Assembly: GCA_964019135.1 (NCBI GenBank) | Contig: OZ025257.1 | Location: 27,512,352 to 27,576,351, forward strand | Direction: 5' to 3' | Length of the DNA stretch: 64,000 bases | Source: Arenicola marina | Taxonomy: Eukaryota > Annelida > Polychaeta > Arenicolidae | Shown here: piece after piece, positions 23,291 through 34,252 of the stretch | Numbering within the stretch: the stretch's first letter is position 1 | Layout of the letters: each line of letters opens with the position of its first letter | Program-made: the position numbers and the translations under genes | The notes under the pieces: model-generated | What the model saw: only the letters and a program-made list of their open reading frames with translations | The model's database searches: none | What the model was told of the DNA's origin: nothing

Positions 23291-26200
23291 AGCTGCCTGT
23301 AATGGCAGTAGTTGTGACGGTCTCCCCTGATTTAGACCTGTAATGGCAGTAGATGTGACGGTCTCCCCTGATTTAGACCTGTTGTGGCAGTAGTTGTGAC
23401 GGTCTCCTCTGATTTAGACCTGTAGTGGCAGTAGTTGTAACGGTCTCCCATGATTTGACCTGTTGAGGCAGTAGTTGTAACGGTCTCCCCTGATTTAGAC
23501 CTGTTGTGGCAGTAGTTGTAACGGTCTCCCCTGATTTAGACCTGTACTGTACTGGCAGTAGTTGTGACCGTCTCCCCTGATTTAGACCTGTTGGGGCAGT
23601 AGTTGTAACGGTCTCCCCTGATTTAGACCTGTAGTGGCTGTAGTTGTAACGGTCTCCCCTGATTTAGACCTGTACTGGCAGTAGTTGTGACCGTCTCCCC
23701 TGATTTAGACCTGTTGGGGCAGTAGTTGTAACGGTCTCCCCTGATTTAGACCTGTTGTGGCAGTAGTTGTAACGGTCTCCCCTGATTTAGACCTGTACTG
23801 GCAGTAGTTGTGACCGTCTCCCCTGATTTATACCTGTTGGGGCAGTAGTTGTAACGGTCTCCCCTGATTTAGACCTGTAGTGGCTGTAGTTGTAACGGTC
23901 TCCCTGATTTAGACCTGTTGTGGCAGTAGTTGTAACGGTCTCCCCTAATTTAGACATGTAGTGGCTGTAGATGTAACGGTCTCCTCTGATTTAGACCTGT
24001 AGTGGCTGTAGTTTTAACGGTCTCCCTGATTTAGACCTGTTGTGGCAGTACTTGTAACGGTCTCCCCTGATTTTGACCTGTAGTGGCTGTAGTTGTAACG
24101 GTCTCCCCTGATTTAGACCTGTAGTGGCAGTAGTTGTAACGGTCTCCCCTGATTTAGGCCTGTAGTGGCTGTAGTTGTAACGGTCTCCCCTGATTTAGAC
24201 CTGTAGTGGCTGTGGTTGTAACGGTCTCCCCTGATTTAGACCTGTAGTGGCAGTAGTTGTAACGGTCTCCCCTGATTTAGACCTGTAGTGGCTGTGGTTG
24301 TAACGGTCTCCCCTGATTTACACCTGTTGTGGCAGTAGTTGTAACGGTCTCCCCTGATTTAGACCTGTAGTGGCTGTAGTTGTAACGGTCTCTCCTGATT
24401 TAGACCTGTAGTGGCAGTAGTTGTAACGGTCTCCCCCGATTTAGACCTGTAGAGGCTGTGGTTGTAACGGTCTCCCCTGATTTAGACCTGTAGTGGCAGT
24501 AGTTGTAACGGTCTCCCCTGATTTAGACCTGTAGTGGCTGTGGTTGTAACGGTCTCCCCTGATTTACACCTGTTGTGCCAGTAGTTGTAACGGTCTCCCC
24601 TGATTTAGACCTGTAGTGGCTGTAGTTGTAACGGTCTCCCCTGATTTAGACCTGTAGTGGCAGTAGTTGTAACGGTCTCCCTGATTCAGACCTGTTGTGG
24701 CAGTAGTTGTAACGGTCTCCCCTGATTTAGACCTGTAGTGGCAGTAGTTGTAACGGTCTCCCCTGATTTAGACCTGTAGTGGCTGTAGATGTAACGGTCT
24801 CCCCTGATTTAGACCTGTAGTGGCAGAAGTTGTAACGGTCTTCCCTGATTTAGACCTGTAGTGGCTGTAGTTGTAACGGTCTCCCTGATTTAGACCTGTT
24901 GTGGCAGTAGTTGTAACGGTCTCCCCTGATTTAGACCTGTAGTGGTAGTAGTTGTAACGGTCTCCCCTGATTTAGACCTGTAGTGGCTGTAGTTGCAACG
25001 GTCTCTCCTGATTTAGACCTGTAGTGGCAGTAGTTGTAACGGTCTCCCCTGATTTAGACCTGTAGTGGCTGTAGTTGTAACGGTCTCCCCTGATTTAGAC
25101 CTGTAGTGGCGGTAGTTGTAACGGTCTCCCCTGATTTAGACCTGTAGTGGCAATAGTTGTAACGGTCTCCCCTGATTTAGACCTGTAGTGGCTGTAGTTG
25201 TAACGGTCTCCCCTGATTTAGACCTGTAGTGGCAGTAGTTGTAACGGTCTTCCCTGATTTAGACCTGTAGTGGCTGTAGTTGTAACGGTCTCCCCTGATT
25301 TAGACCTGTAGTGGCTGTGGTTGTAACGGTCTCCCCTGATTTAGACCTGTAGTGGCAGTAGTTGTAACGGTCTCCCCTGATTTAGACCTGTATTGGTTGT
25401 GGTTGTAACGGTCTCCCCTGATTTAGACCTGTAGTGGCTGTAGTTGTAACGGTCTCCCCTGATTTAGACCTGAGTGGCTGTAGTTGTAACGGTCTCCCCT
25501 GATTTAGACCTGTAGTGGCTGTAGTAACGGTCTCCCCTGATTTAGACCTGTAGTGGCTGTAGTAACGGTCTCCCCTGATTTAGACCTGTTGTGGCAGTAG
25601 TTGTAACGGTCTCCCCTGATTTAGACCTGTAGTGGCTGTAGATGTAACGGTCTCCCCTGATTTAGACCTGTAGTGGCAGTAGTTGTAACGGTCTCCCTGA
25701 TTTAGACCTGTTGTGGCAGTACTTGTAACGGTCTCCCTTGATTTTGACCTGTAGTGGCAGTAGTTGTAACGGTCTCCCCTGATTTAGACCTGTAGTGGCT
25801 GTAGTTGTAACGGTCTCCCCTGATTTAGACCTGTAGTGGCAGTAGTTGTAACGGTCTCCCCCGATTTAGACCTGTAGAGGCTGTAGTTGTAACGGTCTCC
25901 CCTGATTTAGACCTGTAGTGGCTGTAGTTGTAACGGTCTCCCTGATTAAGACCTGTTGTGGCAGTAGTTGTAACGGTCTCCCCTGATTTAGACCTGTAGT
26001 GGCAGTAGTTGTAACGGTCTCCCCTGATTTAGACCTGTAGTGGCTGTAGATGTAACGGTCTCCCCTGATTTAGACCTGTAGTGGCAGTAGTTGTAACGGT
26101 CTTCCCTGATTTAGACCTGTAGTGGCTGTAGTTGTAACGGTCTCCCTGATTAAGACCTGTTGTGGCATTAGTTGTAACGGTCTCCTCTGATTTAGACCTG

Positions 26201-27731
26201 TAGTGGTAGTAGTTGTAACGGTCTCCCCTGATTTAGACCTGTAGTGGCTGTAGTTGTAACGGTCTCCCCTGATTTAGACCTGTAGTGGCAGTAGTTGTAA
26301 CGGTCTCCCCTGATTTAGACCTGTTGTGGCTGTAGTTGTAACGGTCTCCCCTGATTTAGACCTGTAGTGGCGGTAGTTGTAACGGTCTCCCCTGATTTAG
26401 ACCTGTAGTGGCAGTAGTTGTAACGGTCTCCCCTGATTTAGACCTGTAGTGGCTGTAGTTGTAACGGTCTCCCCTGATTTAGACCTGTAGTGGCAGTAGT
26501 TGTAACGGTCTTCCCTGATTTAGACCTGTAGTGGCTGTAGTTGTAACGGTCTCCCCTGATTTAGACCTGTAGTGGCTGTGGTTGTAACGGTTTCCCCTGA
26601 TTTAGACCTGTAGTGGCAGTAGTTGTAACGGTCTCCCCTGATTTAGACCTGTATTGGTTGTGGTTGTAACGGTCTCCCCTGATTTAGACCTGTTGGAGCA
26701 GTAGTTGTAACGGTCTCCCCTGATTTAGACCTGTAGTGGCTGTAGTTGTAACGGTCTCCCCTGATTTAGACCTGAGTGGCTGTAGTTGTAACGGTCTCCC
26801 CTGATTTAGACCTGTAGTGGCTGTAGTAACGGTCTCCCCTGATTTAGACCTGAAGTGGCTGTAGTAACGGTCTCCCCTGATTTAGACCTGTTGTGGCAGT
26901 AGTTGTAACGGTCTCCCCTGATTTAGACCTGTAGTGGCTGTAGATGTAACGGTCTCCCCTGATTTAGACCTGTAGTGGCTGTAGTTTTAACGGTCTCCCT
27001 GATTTAGACCGGTTGTGGCAGTACTTGTAACGGTCTCCCCTGATTTTGACCTGTAGTGGCAGTAGTTGTAACGGTCTCCCTTGATTTAGACCTGTAGTGG
27101 CTGTAGTTGTAACGGTCTCCCCTGATTTAGACCTGTAGTGGCTGTGGTTGTAACGGTCTCCACTGATTTAGACCTGCAGTGGCAGTAGTTGTAACGGTCT
27201 CCCCTGATTTAGATCTGTAGTGGCTGTGGTTGTAACGGTCTCCCCTGATTTAGACCTGTAGTGGCAGTAGTTGTAACGGTCTCCCCTGATTTAGACCTGT
27301 AGTGGCTGTAGTTGTAACGGTCTCCCCTGATTTAGACCTGTAGTGGCAGTAGTTGTAACGGTCTCCCCCGATTTAGACCTGTAGAGGCTGTAGTTGTAAC
27401 GGTCTCCCCTGATTTAGACCTGTAGTGGCTGTAGTTGTAACGGTCTCCCTGATTCAGACCTGTTGTGGCAGTAGTTGTAACGGTCTCCCCTGATTTAGAC
27501 CTGTAGTGGCAGTAGTTGTAACGGTCTCCCCTGATTTAGACCTGTAGTGGCTGTAGATGTAACGGTCTCCTTGATTTAGACCTGTTGTGGCAGTAGTTGT
27601 AACGGTCTCCCCTGATTTAGACCTGTAGTGGCAGTAGTTGTAACGGTCTCCCCTGATTTAGACCTGTTGTGGCAGTAGTTGTAACGGTCTCCCCTGATTT
27701 AGACCTGTAGTGGCAGTAGTTGTAACGGTCT
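23291..27731 (+). repeat. 41-bp minisatellite array, left part
   Basis: About 108 copies of a 41-bp unit. Each contains the inverted repeat GGTCTCCCCTGATTTAGACC (5-bp arms around 10 nt) and a second half built from TGTAGTGGCAGTAGTTGTAA. Two unit types, GTGGCAGTAG and GTGGCTGTAG, alternate over long stretches, giving a dimeric 82-bp organisation. Shorter units lacking the TTGT word also occur. Rare variants recur far apart (for example GTAGTTTTAACGG at about 24011 and 26984), indicating block duplication. The first units (23291-23500) carry TGACGG in place of TAACGG. Confidence 0.95.
27726..27731 (+). repeat. Target-site duplication of the LINE, left copy
   Basis: CGGTCT is present here and again at 30731-30736, immediately flanking the inserted element. 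CGGTCT occurs once in each 41-bp unit, so the target was one unit of the array. With the insert and one copy removed, the array reads through normally. Confidence 0.8.
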
Positions 27732-27894
27732 AGGATAGGATAAGGATAAAGTTTTATTTAACGTCGGTATGTAAAAGTCAACAATAAACATTAGCACACG
27801 TGCTATTGACCGACAATGATAAAATGACATGAGCGGATGAGATATATATACATATGACAATGAAAATATAACAATCTTTGCATCTCATAAAACC
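27732..27894 (-). other. LINE 3' untranslated region and tail
   Basis: After the stop codon at 27895 the minus strand continues for 163 bases. It passes an AATAAA-like sequence near 27754-27760 and ends in repeats of a TATCC-like word at 27732-27748. Short microsatellite ends in place of poly-A are typical of CR1- and RTE-like elements, and they serve as the recognition end for reverse transcription. Confidence 0.7.
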
Positions 27895-29202
27895 TTACCC
27901 ATTAGCTATGTTACATAATGTGCACGAATTACAGTGACACAAGAACACATCCGAGGTTGACAGCGTTGTTTTAAATTGCTTGGCAGATTTGGCTAACTTC
28001 GTTTCCTTGTTGAGCATGTTCCATAGCTCGCTACCTTGATACTTCAATGAATTATGGCCATAAGCTGTTGTCTTAACGCGTGGCATACATAAATTTGGCC
28101 CATTTTTTAAAATGTAATTGTTTTCCTTCACGTTATACATGTCCTGAAGATCACTAGGCCCAATCTTGTTGATACTCTTGTAAACTTCTAATGATATGCA
28201 GCGCAATCGTTCAACATATAGCAATGGTCTACCCGCTCTCTTCCTCAACTCTGCGTATTCTGATCTAAAGTCATTAAACACATACCTCAATGCCCGCTCC
28301 TGTATCTTTTCAATCTTACGCATATTTTTCATATCACAAAAATGCCATACAACGGGACAATAATTAAAATGTGAAAGAATAAAAGCATGAAATAACGTAA
28401 GTTTGCTATCAACATCCATTAATTTAGAAACTCTAACTAAGACATTGAGACTTTTTCCAGCCTTCTTGCATAAACTTGATATATGGTTGCCGAAAGTTAA
28501 CCTAGCGTCCAGTTGAATACCTAGTAATGTTACTTCCTGTTGTGCTGCCAGTTCTGTTCCAGAAATCGAAAACGATCTGTGCTGACTTAATTCGTTTCTC
28601 TTTTCAAACACGATTGCCTGGTACTTACTTGGGTTCGCTTTCATGTAATTGTCGACGAACCACGTTGTTATCTCCGATAACGCCTTCTCTAGAGTTACTT
28701 TAACCTTGTTAAACTCCTTACCTTGAGCCGCCACAGTATTATCATCAGCATAATTATACTTATCGGTTCCCCGTGCGGTGGATACAAGCAGGTCATTCGT
28801 AAATACATTATACAGATGTGGACCAAAAACAGATCCCTGTGGTGCTCCTTTCTTGAGGGTAAGCCACTCGCTCCGATTATGTCCTAGTTTTACCCTCTGT
28901 TCGCGGTTCGTAAGATAGCTTGCAACCAGCGTACATGATTGTTTACTTATGCCATAAGCGTTCATCTTGGTAATCAATAATCCATGTGGAAGACAATCGA
29001 ATGCTTTTGAGAGATCCATTAGTATAGCTCCCATAACTTGATTATTATCTAATGCATTTTTGGAGTCTTCAACTAAGTAGACTTTGACAACTGTGTCCCT
29101 TTCTAAACCCAGATAGTCTGGGTGATAACCTGGGTTCCATAAAGGACATAAGCTGGTCACACAATATTTTTTCATATATCTTGGAGATACAGGGGAGAAC
29201 AC
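27895..29202 (-). CDS. LINE reverse transcriptase, C-terminal part (frame-broken)
   Basis: This 435-codon frame carries most of the RT. Homology begins near residue 42 (LVEDSKNALDN). It includes motif A with the catalytic Asp (LMDLSKAFDC, 61-70), motif B (KKGAPQGSVFGP, about 117-128), motif C (YADD at 151-154, the metal-binding pair), and the LGIQLDARLTFGNH segment (about 227-240) typical of the region after the palm. The last about 140 residues match the conserved C-terminal region of such polyproteins and end in a Cys/His-rich stretch. The first about 40 residues are out of frame with the domain: the true sequence enters from the other frame near 29080. The initiator given by the frame is therefore not a real start. 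RT would copy the element RNA at a nicked target. Confidence 0.9.
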   Translation of the reverse strand: MFSPVSPRYMKKYCVTSLCPLWNPGYHPDYLGLERDTVVKVYLVEDSKNALDNNQVMGAILMDLSKAFDCLPHGLLITKMNAYGISKQSCTLVASYLTNREQRVKLGHNRSEWLTLKKGAPQGSVFGPHLYNVFTNDLLVSTARGTDKYNYADDNTVAAQGKEFNKVKVTLEKALSEITTWFVDNYMKANPSKYQAIVFEKRNELSQHRSFSISGTELAAQQEVTLLGIQLDARLTFGNHISSLCKKAGKSLNVLVRVSKLMDVDSKLTLFHAFILSHFNYCPVVWHFCDMKNMRKIEKIQERALRYVFNDFRSEYAELRKRAGRPLLYVERLRCISLEVYKSINKIGPSDLQDMYNVKENNYILKNGPNLCMPRVKTTAYGHNSLKYQGSELWNMLNKETKLAKSAKQFKTTLSTSDVFLCHCNSCTLCNIANG

Positions 29203-30730
29203 TTACTGGCCTGTAGTTTTCCTTATTTAAGTTGTCCTTCTTCTTGAAAATTGGTGTGACTTCAGCGTATTTTAGTTCTTTTGGAAACGTATTACAATTA
29301 ATCGTCATATTTAACACATACCTTAATGGCTCACACAGGATGGCAGCTCCCAGCTTGATAAGCTTCGGAGGTATCTTGTCGTAGCCACTAGCCTTCGACA
29401 CGTCAATGCCTTTAAGTGCATTGTATATTTCGTGGCTACTTACTGCCCGAAAGTTAAAAGTTTCCGTTATACCTTGGTTACCTTCCTTTATAGCCATAAC
29501 GGATTTATGGTCTTTGTGATAAAGAAGGGTTTCGTTTATTGGTTGATCATCTGGTATGTCATCTTGTTGGCCTATGTCTTTGGCAACGTCTATGAAATAT
29601 TGATTAAATATGTCACTTACCTTTGATGGATCTGATATTATTTCGTCTCGCTCTTTCAGTAACACGTTTCCGCTGCTTGCGTTTTTTCTTGATATCAGTG
29701 GTTTTACAACTTTGCAGAATTCCTTCCCGTTAGTCGTAGCTTCGCTACATTTCCCCTTTATGTACTTTTGCATGCTTACTTTCCGAAGACGTCCTATGAG
29801 ATTCCTTTGCTTTCTGTATTTTTCCCAATTCTCTTGGCTACTCAATTGCTCGTACTTCCGTCTCAGCATATTTTTTACATTTATGGCTTTGCGAAGATGG
29901 CTATTCATATAGGGCACACAGTTATTCTTAACTACCCGTTGCTTGGTTGGTGCATGTCTATCAACGACCTCTTTGATCAATGTGCTACAAAACCAATATG
30001 AATCATCAACATCTTCAAAGACTTCACCTACATGAAAAGGTACCGATGCTAGATCGTCTTTGTATTTAATCTCATCAAAATGTTTAAAGCTTCGATAATA
30101 GACACGTTTCTGCTGCCTAATGGGAACTTCTATTTTCGTTGCTACGCAAACCATATGGTGAAAATCGCTGAGGCCCGTATCTATACATGATACATCTCGT
30201 AAGCGCTTCGACACATTTGTAATCACAACATCAATTAAGGTCGGTATTTTACCTTTGAAACAAGTTGGTGACTTAACGATATTTTTAGTACCATAGACCT
30301 CTAATACGTCATTCAGACAATTTTTATGGTTTAACATGTTTACATTTAAATCTCCCAACAGTACAAGGTTAACCTGTTCAGCAGCGATTGCATTCAGAAG
30401 GCTATCGATCTTTGTCACAAGTAATGCGTTTTTTACCTTCGGCTGCTTGTATACACTGAGAAAGAGCCACTTTTCAGCATTCAGCGTCACTTCTATTGCC
30501 AGGGATTCGATACGCCCCTTCTCGTCTTCATTAATTTCTATATCCTTGCGCCGCCGGTGTGGTATATCGTCTCTTACCTGCACCATTATGCCTCCAGAGC
30601 TGTCTGTATTATCATTTCGGTGGACCTTGTACCCATTTAAAGTAAATTGGCCTGCCGGAAAGCTATCGTCCAACTTAGTCTCTTGAATGAACAAGACATC
30701 TAATACGCCTTTTCCCAGTGCTTGGCTAAG
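29069..30730 (-). CDS. LINE AP endonuclease plus N-terminal RT (truncated 5')
   Basis: The open frame runs from the insertion junction (30730) to a stop at 29069. No ATG start exists; a TTG at 30692-30694 is merely an internal codon. Numbering residues from that codon, the APE-type endonuclease shows QETKLD (4-9, catalytic Glu), RIESL (Glu 63), GDLNVN (114-119), TLIDVVITN (Asp 155) and SDFHH (176-180). About the first 15-30 residues of a complete domain are missing. RT begins around residue 430 with GYDKIPPKLIK, then TPIFKKKD and NYRPVSVLPCISKIYEKI, and GFRKGHS just before the stop. The RT continues in the frame of 27895-29202. A small indel near 29080 (two bases lost, or one gained) best explains the break. 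The endonuclease would nick target DNA to prime reverse transcription. Confidence 0.9.
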   Translation of the reverse strand, partial: LSQALGKGVLDVLFIQETKLDDSFPAGQFTLNGYKVHRNDNTDSSGGIMVQVRDDIPHRRRKDIEINEDEKGRIESLAIEVTLNAEKWLFLSVYKQPKVKNALLVTKIDSLLNAIAAEQVNLVLLGDLNVNMLNHKNCLNDVLEVYGTKNIVKSPTCFKGKIPTLIDVVITNVSKRLRDVSCIDTGLSDFHHMVCVATKIEVPIRQQKRVYYRSFKHFDEIKYKDDLASVPFHVGEVFEDVDDSYWFCSTLIKEVVDRHAPTKQRVVKNNCVPYMNSHLRKAINVKNMLRRKYEQLSSQENWEKYRKQRNLIGRLRKVSMQKYIKGKCSEATTNGKEFCKVVKPLISRKNASSGNVLLKERDEIISDPSKVSDIFNQYFIDVAKDIGQQDDIPDDQPINETLLYHKDHKSVMAIKEGNQGITETFNFRAVSSHEIYNALKGIDVSKASGYDKIPPKLIKLGAAILCEPLRYVLNMTINCNTFPKELKYAEVTPIFKKKDNLNKENYRPVSVLPCISKIYEKILCDQLMSFMEPRLSPRLSGFRKGHSCQSLLS

Positions 30731-31863
30731 CGGTCTCCCCTGATTTAGACCTGTAGTGGCTGTAGTTGTAACGGTCTCCTTGATTTAGACCTGTTGTGGC
30801 AGTAGTTGTAACGGTCTCCCCTGATTTAAACCTGTAGTGGCAGTAGTTGTAACGGTCTTCCCTGATTTAGACCTGTAGTGGCTGTAGATGTAACGGTCTC
30901 CCCTGATTTAGACCTGTAGTGGCTGTAGTTGTAACGGTCTCCCCTGATTTAGACCTGTAGTGGTAGTAGTTGTAACGGTCTCCCCTGATTTAGACCTGTA
31001 GTGGCTGTAGTTGTAACGGTCTCCCCTGATTTAGACCTGTAGTGGCAGTAGTTGTAACGGTCTCCCCTGATTTAGACCTGTAGTGGCTGTAGTTGTAACG
31101 GTCTCCCCTGATTTAGACCTGTAGTGACGGTAGTTGTAACGGTCTCCCCTGATTTAGACCTGTAGTGGCAGTAGTTGTAACGGTCTCCCCTGATTTAGAC
31201 CTGTAGTGGCAATAGTTGTAACGGTCTCCCCTGATTTAGACCTGTAGTGGCTGTAGTTGTAACGGTCTCCCCTGATTTAGACCTGTAGTGGCTGTGGTTG
31301 TAACGGTCTCCCCTGATTTAGACCTGTTGGGGCAGTAGTTGTAACGGTCTCCCCTGATTTAGACCTGTAGTGGCTGTAGTAACGGTCTCCCCTGATTTAG
31401 ACCTCTAGTGGCTGTAGTAACGGTCTCCTCTGATTTAGACCTGTAGTGGCTGTAGTTGTAACGGTCTCCCCTGATTTAGACCTGTAGTGGCAGTAGTTGT
31501 GACGGTCTCCCCTGATTTAGACCTGTAGTGGCTGTAGTTGTGACGGTCTCCCCTGATTTAGACCTGTAGTGGCAGTAGTTGTGACGGTCTCCCCTGATTT
31601 AGACCTGTAGTGGCAGTAGTTGTGACGGTCTCCCCTGATTTAGACCTGTAGTGGCAGTAGTTGTGACGGTTTCCCCTGATTTAGACCTGTAGTGGCAGTA
31701 GTTGTGACGGTCTCCCCTGATTTAGACCTGTAGTGGCAGTAGTTGTGACGGTCTCCCCTGATTTAGACCTGTAGTGGCAGTAGTTGTGACGGTCTCCCCT
31801 GATTTAGACCTGCAGTGGCTGAAGTAACGGTCTCTCCTGATTTAGACCTGTAGTGGCACAAGT
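30731..31863 (+). repeat. 41-bp minisatellite array, right part
   Basis: The array resumes at the right copy of the CGGTCT target duplication and holds about 27 more units before ending in single-copy DNA. The alternating CAGTAG/CTGTAG unit types continue. From about 31500 the units carry TTGTGACGG in place of TTGTAACGG, the same variant seen at the far left end of the array (23300-23400). Both outer edges therefore share an older or edge-specific form. Confidence 0.94.
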
Positions 31864-32371
31864 TGATGGTCGTGGCCTGTATCTAGTACTTCCTCTCGTA
31901 CTCATCCAATGATTTGTTTTCCAGCATTAGTGACCACTTCTCGGCTCCTTTCACCGACTAGCCCCCCCCCCCCGCCCTACCACCCCCATCTCCCTGAGGG
32001 TCCCCCCGGCCCACCTTGCTCCTCGCCGCGTCGTAATCCCCCAACTCTCCATCTTCATTTAGGGGTCGGGAAGGCCTGACAGCTGTACCCCGTGAGGGTA
32101 ACCCAGTGATCGCGGTCAGCCCTCGTAAATCCGCGTACCGTTTACCGCCTCCCGACCACCTCCCGACCCAGTCAGTGAGCGGCTCCGGCCACCCCAGCCA
32201 ATGTATGTATACTACAGCGTTGTGGGGGTTGGTGGGGGGGGGGGCACAGGGTGGCGAGGGGTGTGGGGGGGGGGGGGCAGGGGGAGTAGAGTCAAGGGAC
32301 AAAAAGGGCAGTACTGGGGCTGGAGACATATATGTTAAAGGGGATTGACAAGAAGAGACTGGGAGAGGATG

Positions 32372-32381
32372 TATATAAAAG
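32372..32381 (+). promoter_or_regulatory. Possible TATA box
   Basis: TATATAAAAG matches the metazoan TATA consensus. About 38 bases downstream is a TTCAGCT, a weak initiator-like match, and a GTAAGA that could act as a splice donor lies near 32428. No coding exon could be recognised downstream. A lone match in this much DNA can occur by chance, so this is a weak call. Confidence 0.2.
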
Positions 32382-32938
32382 AAAGGGAGACAAGCGGGGA
32401 GAACAGTTCAGCTAGTGAACTACGTACGTAAGATGGGAAACAACCCGGGATAAGAATTCGAGGGCCGATGGGGTAGGATGTGGAAGGGAGAGAGGGAGGG
32501 AGGGGGGGGGGTAGGACTCCGGGGAAGCTCGGGTTCGTTGACGGGAGCGGCTGGTGCGATGCCAGAGGAACCCGATTACCCATCAAATCACAGTGACAAC
32601 CCCGTATCTACGCTTCATAATGTAGGGAACAGTCGACGTCAGTCGAGTGGGCTCCCCTGACCCGATTGGCAGGTCTTTTTTTCTGTACTTAGCGCGGATG
32701 ACGGGGGGGGGGGGCTAGGAGCGGGGAGGGGGGAAGGAGGGGAGGAGGGGTGGGGATCCGTTCCCGCCGTTCTCCAGGGACCCGGTCTCCGCGTCTTGGG
32801 TGTCGTCTGTTATTTGCCGTGACGTCACAGGCGGCGTCTCTTGCTGTCAATTGTACGGCTCGAGGCGAGAAGCAGACCATATTTATTCGGTCACGTGGCG
32901 TGTAGATTGCCTCTGATGTTTACACTAACGAGTAGTGA

Positions 32939-32992
32939 GGGTTGGTTGGCTGGCTGGCTGGGCTGACTGGGTGACTGACTGACTGGCTGGCC
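32939..32992 (+). repeat. Imperfect tetranucleotide microsatellite
   Basis: A run of GGTT, GGCT and GACT tetranucleotides (TGGCTGGCTGGCTGGGCTGACTGGG and similar, interrupted) of about 54 bp in GC-rich single-copy DNA. No function is suggested. Confidence 0.7.
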
Positions 32993-33610
32993 ACAGCCGA
33001 TGACCAGACCACCCACCAAGGCTCGGTGTTGTAAGGTCAGTTCCGAGGTTATTATTTCTTAATACCCTCGGTAAATATCGCGAGATGTTCCTCTCGCGAG
33101 AGTGCAATGACACGACACGTGAGCCAGGAAATACGTCAGGCAGCCTTGTTTTATACAATATGGCACGAAAACAAATAGATTAAATGTGATGGTTACTATT
33201 CTACTGTAACAGGCATCCATGTCGCTGTTTTTCTTTTTGTTTGTTTACACCATGTGGTATACATATAGGACAAATCGAATGGTGAACACCTGTCTCAGCA
33301 TTATAGCCTAGCTGTATCGAAGTCTCATACCTTCTACGTCCGTAAGTCTCAACACTTGGTATGCAAAAAGAAAACGTCATTGAATTTACTATGTATTTTG
33401 ATTATTAAATTATTATTTATTAAAGAATGTTCTGTTACCTAATGTATCATACTAGATCTACTTACATTTGCTCTGCAGCACTTAGGTGGCACTTGCTACG
33501 ACTCACTACATAATAATAAATAAGGCTTACCAGTCCCTCTTAGCATGACAAGTCTACGATTCAGAATAATGTTCATGCCACAGATAGATCAAATGCTCGT
33601 CTATTTGTCA

Positions 33611-33750
33611 GCAGAACAACAGTTATACTAACATTTTTGTATTATCACCCGCTACCCAGCTTCATCTGTTCCGATCACCCATCAAATCGCAGAACAACAG
33701 TTGCACCAAAATTTCTTGTATTATCGCCAGCTACCCAGCTTCATCTGTTC
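33611..33750 (+). repeat. Two-copy tandem duplication, 78-bp period
   Basis: Copy one (33611-33672) and copy two (33689-33750) both run from GCAGAACAACAGTT to GCTACCCAGCTTCATCTGTTC, with several substitutions between them. A 16-bp linker contains TCACCCATCAAATC. This may be an early stage of minisatellite birth in otherwise single-copy DNA. Confidence 0.8.
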
Positions 33751-34252
33751 GGAAGCATGTCTACATACATTGTCATTTTATGCAGTAATATGTGATATTA
33801 TGTTATATTATCAAGATGTTGATATGGAATATAATAGCTACGTGCATGTATCAGCACAAGTGCAGTAGTGTTACCTCCCTTACATAGGGCCAAATGTGGC
33901 AGTGTGACAAATGTATCCTTTCTAACATTATAATCTTTTATCTCTTCGTTCAGAGAAAATATTTCCATTAGGTTTGCATATAATACTTAAATGTGAAAGA
34001 TTGGCGAAGGGACACCAGGAATTCAAACGGTGGGGATTCGGTAGGCCCCATAGATCATCCTGGAAATGTTCTACCGCAATGTGATTTCAAGTGCAAATTT
34101 AATATCAACTTCAAGTTTCATTTTCTTGTAGGCTATCATGAAACATGAGCTGACAAATTAAATTTCGGATAGAACGAAAGGAAACTGTTCCATTTGTCTT
34201 TGTCAGGTTTTTGCACTGTTAACGTTGAAAGTCAAGCGATATAGAGACAAGT

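Larger units (their letters stand above)
27732..30730 (-). mobile_element. 5'-truncated CR1/jockey-like LINE inserted in the 41-bp array
   Basis: A 2999-bp non-LTR retrotransposon on the minus strand. It runs from the endonuclease domain at its 5' end (30730) through the reverse transcriptase to a 3' untranslated region and a TATCC-type terminal repeat at 27732. It lacks the start of its main ORF, any ORF1 and the 5' untranslated region, as expected from incomplete reverse transcription. The open frame begins with the very first inserted base. Only one frame break and no internal stops are seen, so the insertion is fairly recent. The CGGTCT duplication flanks it. Placement in the CR1/jockey group rests on EN plus RT order, YADD sequence style and a 3' end without poly-A. 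The exact clade is not determined. Confidence 0.93.

Noticed and set aside
29432..30686. Plus-strand frames of 64-116 codons inside the LINE
   Set aside because: They are shadows on the strand opposite the endonuclease/RT frames.
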